Assembly: GCA_905478325.1 (NCBI GenBank)
Contig: CAJQIB010000029.1
Coordinates: 1 to 64,000 of the forward strand
Origin: an uncultured Flavobacteriales bacterium
GTDB taxonomy: Bacteria > Bacteroidota > Bacteroidia > Flavobacteriales_D > Sanyastnellaceae
Length of the DNA stretch: 64,000 nt
Reading direction: 5' to 3'
Below, piece after piece: positions 59,183 to 64,000 of the stretch; position 1 is the stretch's first letter, and the number at the start of each line of letters is the position of its first letter. The notes under the pieces were generated by a model that worked only from the letters and a program-made list of their open reading frames with translations, searched no databases and had not been told where the DNA came from. Position numbers and translations under genes: made by a program.

Positions 59183-60553
59183 ATGCGGCTTCTGCTCTCC
59201 TCTTTCATCTTTTGCCTCTCCGCCCTCTTTTTGGTTGGGTGCAATGGATCGAAAGCTTTTGTAAAAAGAGGCCAGAAAATGGAGGACGTGGGATTGATGG
59301 AACAAGCCGCGAACTTCTATTTCACAGCGGCAATGAAAGACCGCAGCAATGCCGATGCGCTGGTCGCATTGCAACGCTCAGGCCAGTGGGTGTTGGACGA
59401 GAAAATTGACCGATTCGAGCAGGCGGATTTAGCAGGGAGCCTCCCCGAAGCGGTTGTTGCCTATGAAGAGGCTCTTCAATACGTCGACCGTGTTGCACGC
59501 GCTGGAATTGACTTGTTGATTTTAGAATCCGCAAAACAGGCCTTCAAAGACGTTCGACACACGCACATTCAAGAACTGTACGACGCAGGAATGGAGGCGC
59601 TAGAGGATGAAATATTCCAAGAAGCACTCACCGCTTTTAATGAAGTCGTGCGACTCGAGCCTGGATTCGAGGAGGCAGAAAAATGGGCGCAAATTGCGTT
59701 TTGTGAGCCCCGGTATCGCAATGCAAGGGAACACTTTGAGCAGCAGCATTGGCGATCGGCCCACGCTCTATTCTCCGATGTGATCGCGCAGGACCCGCAG
59801 TACAAAGAAGCTGAAAAATTGCGCAATGAGGCGCTTTCAAAAGGGCAATTCACCCTCGCGTTGCTCCCTTTTGAAAATGGAACAAGCCGCGCTGGACTGG
59901 AGTCAAAATTTCGTTCATACGTCGAACAAGCCTTAACGCAATCCAACGACCCCTTTCTGGAAATTGTGGACCGGGAAAACCAAGCCTTGATTTTACAAGA
60001 GCAGCAGCTCGCTCTGAGTGGCTTACTGAATTCAAATTCCGTGGTCGAAGTGGGCGAACTTTTGGGAGCCAAAACACTCTTGAAAGGACAGGTTGTAGAT
60101 TGCGAAGTGGTGACGTCCGGTTTGAAAAGGTTGAATAAGCAAGGCTATGAAAGCTACCGTGTGGCAAGAATTACAGAAGAAGGAAAAAAGGTCTACGACA
60201 AAAAATACCGCCCTGTTCCTTACAGCGAATATTCAGCAAACCGCCAAGTGCGCATTACGTTCCGTGTCACCTTAGTTTCTTTGGAAACAGGGCAAAACTT
60301 GATGTCTGAAATGGTAACCAGCGAACGTTCGGATGCCATCCTGTATGCAACATACCAAGGGGACCAGGGGAACATCTACCCTTCCAACAAATTAGGCGGT
60401 GTCCATCGTTTGGGGAAAAACAAACTGGCAGCTCTCCTCAATGCACGTCGTGAATTGTCTGCGGAGTCCGTAATGGTCAACACGACCGTCGAAGCCCTCT
60501 CTCTCTCCATACGAGCCCAGATTGAAAACAAATTGCAGCTATTGATTCCATGA
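59183..60553 (+). CDS. TPR and CsgG-like lipoprotein
   Basis: 456 residues. Lipobox in LSALFLVGCNGSK. The first 220 residues contain TPR-like helical pairs (GLMEQAANFYFTAAMKDRSNADALVAL, DEIFQEALTAFNEVVRLEPGFEEA, HWRSAHALFSDVIAQDPQYKEAEKL). From about 225 the chain is CsgG-like: FTLALLPFENGTSRAGLESKFRSYVEQAL, IVDRENQALILQEQQL and GAKTLLKGQVVDCEV. CsgG forms the curli secretion pore, but many CsgG-domain lipoproteins act as periplasmic envelope factors, and no curli subunit genes are seen. First gene of a three-lipoprotein operon; ATGA overlap with the next. Confidence 0.85.
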   Translation: MRLLLSSFIFCLSALFLVGCNGSKAFVKRGQKMEDVGLMEQAANFYFTAAMKDRSNADALVALQRSGQWVLDEKIDRFEQADLAGSLPEAVVAYEEALQYVDRVARAGIDLLILESAKQAFKDVRHTHIQELYDAGMEALEDEIFQEALTAFNEVVRLEPGFEEAEKWAQIAFCEPRYRNAREHFEQQHWRSAHALFSDVIAQDPQYKEAEKLRNEALSKGQFTLALLPFENGTSRAGLESKFRSYVEQALTQSNDPFLEIVDRENQALILQEQQLALSGLLNSNSVVEVGELLGAKTLLKGQVVDCEVVTSGLKRLNKQGYESYRVARITEEGKKVYDKKYRPVPYSEYSANRQVRITFRVTLVSLETGQNLMSEMVTSERSDAILYATYQGDQGNIYPSNKLGGVHRLGKNKLAALLNARRELSAESVMVNTTVEALSLSIRAQIENKLQLLIP

Positions 60554-61935
60554 GCGGTACTCCTTATCCTTCGATGCCCTTCCATTGGATCTGGCTTTTC
60601 GCTTGCCTGACCATCCTGAGTGCTTGCTCTGGAACGAAAGAGCTGGCTGAGCCCTTGCCGACATGGATTGAGCAGCGCCCTCACGTTCCGGGATACTACA
60701 TTGGCGTTGCCAGCGCAAATAAAATGCAGTTTCCTGCTGATGCTGCTGAACGGGCGCAAAGACAAGCTTTGGCTGAGCTCGCAGGTCAAATTCGAGTGAG
60801 CATTGATTCCAAATCGGTACTGCACTCCAGTCAATTTCAAGGCATTGCTGGACAAAGGTTTTCTGAAACCATTACCAGCTCTTCAGCAGAAGACTTAGAG
60901 GGGTACGAACGCGTTGGCTACTATGAAAACGAAACCGACGTTTGGGCCTATTATCGTTTGAGCAAATCGACTTACGAGCGCATCCGCAATGAGCGAAAAA
61001 GCGCCGCGATGGAACTTGCAGGTGACTATTGGATTTCGGCCCAAGACGCGATCACTCAAAACGACATTCGACAGGCTTTGGACCGATTTGTTCGAAGTTT
61101 AGAATCACTCGAAACGTATTGGGGAGAGATCAATTTTTGGAAGACTCCCGCGGGAGAAACCATTGCGTTAGATCGGGCATGTCTCGATGGCATTAGTGGG
61201 CTTGTTAATGGATTAAACCTGCAAGGACAATCAACGAAAGTCACACTCGAGTTTCAACAACGGTATACCGGAACAGCGCGTTGCCAGGCGGTATACGATG
61301 GCAATGCGATTGCAGGAATCCCCATTGAATGGACATACAGCCGGGGAACCTTGCCGCGGAAGGCCGAACTGACCACTGGAGAAGATGGCTGGTCCGAAGT
61401 CCGACTTGAAGGCTTTGAATCGGGTCTACTGCGGAGCGAGCTAAAAGCCACCATTCCATTGAATGAGCTGATTCCCGCGTTGCAAAAATCCACGGCGTCT
61501 AAACTGATCGGCAGCCTGATCAACCCCGATCAAACGTGGACTATCGAACTCCCACCACCGACTGTTTACATCCAATCAAACGAGTCCGTTGCAGGGAAGA
61601 GATCTAACCAAACTCGGCTGCGTGATGCGCTGGCGCAGGGGTTAAATGACGTGGGAATACAATGGGTTAACCGCACGGCGGATGCCGATTTAAAACTCAC
61701 GCTTCAAGCTGACACCCGACGCGGAGGATCTTCGAGCGGCTTTTATACAGCATTATTGGATGCTCAAATTGTCCTCGAGACCATCGAGGGTGAGGCCATC
61801 CTGCAACGCAATCTCCAAAGCGTGAAAGGAGTGCAGTTAAATTGGGCTGCCGCCCACGGAGAGGCGTATCGCAAAGCACAAGTCGAAATTCAAGGCGATT
61901 TCATTCAAGAACTTTTAAAGTCGCTCTACCAATAA
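60550..61935 (+). CDS. LPP20-family lipoprotein
   Basis: 461 residues. Lipobox in LTILSACSGTK, about residue 20. The N-terminal domain is LPP20-like (PTWIEQRPHVPGYYIGVASANK, AERAQRQALAELAGQIRVSIDSKS, DVWAYYRLSKSTYERI). A middle helical part and a C-terminal domain of about 270 residues with LKLTLQADTRRGGSSSGFYTALLDAQIVL follow, reminiscent of LpoB/FlgO-type repeats. It overlaps the CsgG-like gene by 4 bases. Outer-membrane lipoprotein of unknown function, likely a partner of the CsgG-like and third lipoproteins. Confidence 0.85.
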   Translation: MSGTPYPSMPFHWIWLFACLTILSACSGTKELAEPLPTWIEQRPHVPGYYIGVASANKMQFPADAAERAQRQALAELAGQIRVSIDSKSVLHSSQFQGIAGQRFSETITSSSAEDLEGYERVGYYENETDVWAYYRLSKSTYERIRNERKSAAMELAGDYWISAQDAITQNDIRQALDRFVRSLESLETYWGEINFWKTPAGETIALDRACLDGISGLVNGLNLQGQSTKVTLEFQQRYTGTARCQAVYDGNAIAGIPIEWTYSRGTLPRKAELTTGEDGWSEVRLEGFESGLLRSELKATIPLNELIPALQKSTASKLIGSLINPDQTWTIELPPPTVYIQSNESVAGKRSNQTRLRDALAQGLNDVGIQWVNRTADADLKLTLQADTRRGGSSSGFYTALLDAQIVLETIEGEAILQRNLQSVKGVQLNWAAAHGEAYRKAQVEIQGDFIQELLKSLYQ

Positions 61936-61982
61936 TTGACTAATTTGCCCTTTTTGGCACGCTTTTTGGCTTTACACATTCA

Positions 61983-62579
61983 ATGACCAACCCCCTTATG
62001 ATGAAATCAATCCACACCCTCACGGTTTCTTTTGCCGTGCTAGCTTTAGCCTTCACAGGTTGTAAAGGAGAAAAAGAAACGACTTCAACACCGGATAGCC
62101 GGGGAGAAGTTCGCATTGTTGAATATTGTTCCGGACCGGAATTCTTGACCAACGGAGAATACTTTCGAGCTTCTGCGACCGGAAGCAGCCCTCAGCGTGA
62201 AATCGCCAAGAAAATCGCTCGGCAAAATGCCGAGGCAACCCTTGCGCGAGCCGTTGAAGCAACGATCGAAATTGTAGCTGAAAACCAAGCCACGCAGTTG
62301 GGTTTCAATACGACAGAGGAAGCAACGAGCAAGTTCAACGAACTCTCACGGACCATCGTCAACAAGAAGCTTACTGGAGCAATCACGATTTGCCAGGAGC
62401 TGACCATGGCAGAAGGTTCAAAATTCATCGCCTACTTGGCCATAGAGTTGAGCGGCCAAAACATTGCTGATGCTTACGTGGATGGATTGAAGCAAGAAGA
62501 ACGCATTCGCGCTGAATACAATTACGACCAGTTCAAAGACACCTTTGAAGAGGTGATGTCAACCTATCGGGAGGACTGA
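61983..62579 (+). CDS. LPP20-like small lipoprotein
   Basis: 198 residues from ATG 61983; ATG 62001 (the seventh codon) is an equally good start. Lipobox in LALAFTGCKGEK. The mature chain has the same pattern as the N-terminal domain of the preceding protein: EYFRASATGSSPQREIAKKIARQNAEATLARAV, then SRTIVNKKLTGAITICQEL and KFIAYLAIELSGQNIADAY. It lies 47 bases after the LPP20 gene and is followed by a strong terminator, which closes the operon. Confidence 0.85.
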   Translation: MTNPLMMKSIHTLTVSFAVLALAFTGCKGEKETTSTPDSRGEVRIVEYCSGPEFLTNGEYFRASATGSSPQREIAKKIARQNAEATLARAVEATIEIVAENQATQLGFNTTEEATSKFNELSRTIVNKKLTGAITICQELTMAEGSKFIAYLAIELSGQNIADAYVDGLKQEERIRAEYNYDQFKDTFEEVMSTYRED

Positions 62580-62601
62580 TCACCCGCAACGGCCATTATA
62601 A

Positions 62602-62637
62602 GACCCCCTTCTAGCATTGCTTGGAGGGGGTTTTTGC
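62602..62637 (+). terminator. terminator of the lipoprotein operon
   Basis: ACCCCCT/AGGGGGT stem with an internal CTAGC/GCTTG part and a TTTTT tail on the plus strand. Confidence 0.88.
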
Positions 62638-62652
62638 TGCGCACTTCTAAGA

Positions 62653-63294
62653 TTAATCGTCTGACGGCTTCCCCATCCAAAGGCGCGCTGTGGATGGCTC
62701 AACAGGATGCATGGAACGGTATTGTTCCACACTATCCAACCAATTGCTCACCATCGCTGGACCACTAGGAGTCAGCACAGATTCTGGATGGAATTGAACG
62801 GCTTCGATTGGCAATGTCCGGTGACGCATGGCCATGGGCAATCCCGATGCGTTGCGTGCCGTGATTTCCAAATTTGCAGGAAAATCCAACTCATCGACCA
62901 CCCAACTGTGGTAGTGCCCCACTTCACAGGGCACCTCCAAACCGTCAAAAATGCCTTCAAAAATCACACTCACTAACGGGGTTGTTCGTCCGTGAAGCAC
63001 CTCATCCAAGTTGAGCAGCGTAGCACCGTAATGTTGAGCGATTGCCTGCATTCCCAAGCACACACCCAACACCGGGATGGCATGGGCAGAGGCCACCGTA
63101 ATGATGCGCATCAATTGGCCGGCTTCATCAGGAAGTCCCGGTCCGGGCGAAAGCACCATGCCGTCATAATGCACCACACCTGCAGGAAAAACTTCATCAT
63201 TGCGGTACACATCGACTCGTGCCCCTTTGGAAACAAGAAGGTGTTGCAAATTCCAAGTAAAGGAATCGTAGTTATCAATGAGTAAAATCCGCAT
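62653..63294 (-). CDS. anthranilate/aminodeoxychorismate synthase glutaminase subunit
   Basis: 213 residues from ATG 63294; the TTG at 63315 lies inside a promoter-like CACCTTTG. Class I glutamine amidotransferase that supplies ammonia to chorismate-using synthases. Opens ILLIDNYDSFTWNL; oxyanion site SPGPGLPDEAG; nucleophile Cys in VLGVCLGMQAIAQHYGA; catalytic His-Glu in VQFHPESVLTPSG. No synthase (TrpE or PabB) gene is adjacent in the window, so TrpG and PabA cannot be separated; PabA is suggested by the lone setting. Confidence 0.93.
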   Translation of the reverse strand: MRILLIDNYDSFTWNLQHLLVSKGARVDVYRNDEVFPAGVVHYDGMVLSPGPGLPDEAGQLMRIITVASAHAIPVLGVCLGMQAIAQHYGATLLNLDEVLHGRTTPLVSVIFEGIFDGLEVPCEVGHYHSWVVDELDFPANLEITARNASGLPMAMRHRTLPIEAVQFHPESVLTPSGPAMVSNWLDSVEQYRSMHPVEPSTARLWMGKPSDD

Positions 63295-63333
63295 GGCTCC
63301 GATGCTTTCGTGCAAAGGTGGGAAATCCCTGCG

Positions 63334-63341
63334 TAGTTTCG
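63334..63341 (+). promoter_or_regulatory. TAnnTTTG-like element, leaderless spacing
   Basis: TAGTTTCG (one mismatch), then CATC and ATG 63346. Confidence 0.45.
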
Positions 63342-63345
63342 CATC

Positions 63346-63729
63346 ATGTCAAAGACGATTCATTCATCCAACGCAGCCCAGCCCGTTGCGGCCTACAGTC
63401 AAGCTGTTGAAGCGGGTGACTTGTTGTTTGTTAGCGGACAAATCCCTCTCGACCCAGCAACAGGAGCCCTGATCTCTGAAACCATTGAATCTGCGACCGC
63501 ACAAAGCATCTCCAATGTCCAACGTGTTTTGGAGGCCGCTGGTTTAGGCCTTCAACATGTCGTCAAGGCAACGGTCTTTTTAATTGACTCGTCCGATTAT
63601 GCCGGAATGGATGCCACCTATAGACAACACCTGCCCGAACCGTACCCAGCACGAGAAGCTGTATTTGTAAAAGGGCTGCCCAAAGATGCCCGAGTCGAAA
63701 TTTCCGTCATTGCACACCGCAATCGCTGA
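63346..63729 (+). CDS. ridA: RidA-family reactive intermediate deaminase
   Basis: 127 residues, usual length. Hydrolyses 2-aminoacrylate and other enamines or imines made by PLP enzymes; forms a trimer. Conserved features: PVAAYSQAVEAGDLLFVSGQIPLDPATGAL, NVQRVLEAAGLGLQHVVKATVFLID, and the active-site Arg and Glu in PAREAVFVKGLPKDARVEISVIA. Transcribed divergently from the glutaminase-subunit gene. Confidence 0.96.
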   Translation: MSKTIHSSNAAQPVAAYSQAVEAGDLLFVSGQIPLDPATGALISETIESATAQSISNVQRVLEAAGLGLQHVVKATVFLIDSSDYAGMDATYRQHLPEPYPAREAVFVKGLPKDARVEISVIAHRNR

Positions 63730-63748
63730 ATCCCCTGAATTCAACGCC

Positions 63749-63913
63749 ATGTTTCTAAAAAAAATCCTGTACTATTTGAATCCGATGAACTTATTTCATC
63801 GAGATGAAAACGTAGGCACCAGTTTGCGCCTCATGCACGGCGTGAATAAAATCAGCTTCCTGCTCTTTTTGATTTGCCTCGCAGTCATGACCGTGCGCTG
63901 GTGGATGCGCTAG
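63749..63913 (+). CDS. small DUF6728-like membrane protein
   Basis: 54 residues from ATG 63749. Opens FLKKILYYLNPMNLFHRDEN, then SLRLMHGVNKISFLLFLICLAVMTVRWW, one membrane helix. The MHGxNxI motif and length fit the Bacteroidota DUF6728 family. The longer frame from 63686 overlaps ridA and is not needed. Function unknown. Confidence 0.7.
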   Translation: MFLKKILYYLNPMNLFHRDENVGTSLRLMHGVNKISFLLFLICLAVMTVRWWMR

Positions 63914-63920
63914 TCCGCCG

Positions 63921-64000
63921 CTAGAAGAATCCCTGTTCTGAATACTTTCGGTATTCAACCTTCAAGTCCTTTAGCATGGACGCCTTGATGTTCAATCGAA
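63921..64000 (-). CDS. 3' end of a minus-strand gene, cut by the window edge
   Basis: Open from base 64000 to the stop at 63921-63923; the visible C-terminus is RLNIKASMLKDLKVEYRKY followed by SEQGFF. Convergent with the DUF6728-like gene. Too short to name. Confidence 0.55.
   Translation of the reverse strand, partial: RLNIKASMLKDLKVEYRKYSEQGFF

Noticed and set aside
1-64000. CRISPR array, rRNA operon, insertion sequence or replication origin
   Set aside because: No regularly spaced repeats, rRNA-like conserved blocks, transposase genes or clusters of DnaA boxes were seen.

Overview
The window is a chromosomal segment of a member of the Bacteroidota, most likely a marine-type Flavobacteriales. 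Supporting signs: promoters of the form TTG-N19-TAnnTTTG upstream of tRNA genes; type IX secretion sorting domains; FISUMP and Cys-rich ACNYD repeat proteins; a fused SecDF; DUF5606, DUF4159 and DUF6728-like genes; the mutL-rhomboid-rhomboid-EEP order; and a flavobacterial carotenoid operon. The species cannot be named from the sequence alone.

Layout. 1-3.4 kb is an AT-richer accessory region with a partial secreted protein, a decayed inverted copy of its tail, a 47-bp direct repeat pair around a small element with a tyrosine-recombinase remnant, a MazG-like pyrophosphohydrolase and an HNH nuclease with a possible PUA/EVE-like reader domain. It ends at a tRNA-Arg. 3.5-9.8 kb holds secreted proteins (M12B-like metalloprotease, FISUMP/T9SS protein), a GDCCVxC-like lipoprotein, tRNA-Pro, tRNA-Ser and a Cys-pair periplasmic protein. 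8.5-25.7 kb is mostly housekeeping: lhgO, an Atg22-like MFS transporter, two OmpA-family proteins, hemE-holA, an orphan HsdR_N-type nuclease-fold protein, DUF5606, 3-hydroxybutyryl-CoA dehydrogenase, a Kv-like channel, acyl-CoA synthetase, PAP2 phosphatase, fluoride channel, a PafA-like phosphatase, an M61 peptidase and DUF4159. 25.8-36.6 kb carries secDF, a large M1 peptidase with a barrel-like C-terminal half, tatA, a Ca/Na antiporter, alkB, panB, an RluA-type pseudouridine synthase and trxB.

36.6-43.9 kb holds a secreted Ca-binding repeat protein, tRNA-His, a secreted cytochrome c/copper-monooxygenase-like protein coupled to a thioredoxin-like gene, a GT4 glycosyltransferase with a flippase, and bshB1. 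43.9-50.8 kb is a tight eight-gene carotenoid operon: crtI, crtB, an unknown secreted protein, idi, a CrtD-like desaturase, cruF, crtZ and a fused CrtYcd-type cyclase. Together these predict a monocyclic 1'-hydroxylated xanthophyll such as saproxanthin. 50.8-59.1 kb is a minus-strand block (EEP phosphatase, two rhomboids, mutL, ispH, saccharopine dehydrogenase-like). 59.2-62.6 kb encodes three lipoproteins (CsgG-like plus two LPP20-like). The window ends with pabA/trpG, ridA, a DUF6728-like gene and the 3' end of one more minus-strand gene.

A recurrent regulatory theme is a TAnnTTTG promoter element placed only 3-6 bases before the start codon of at least ten genes. This predicts leaderless transcripts and was used here to choose several starts.
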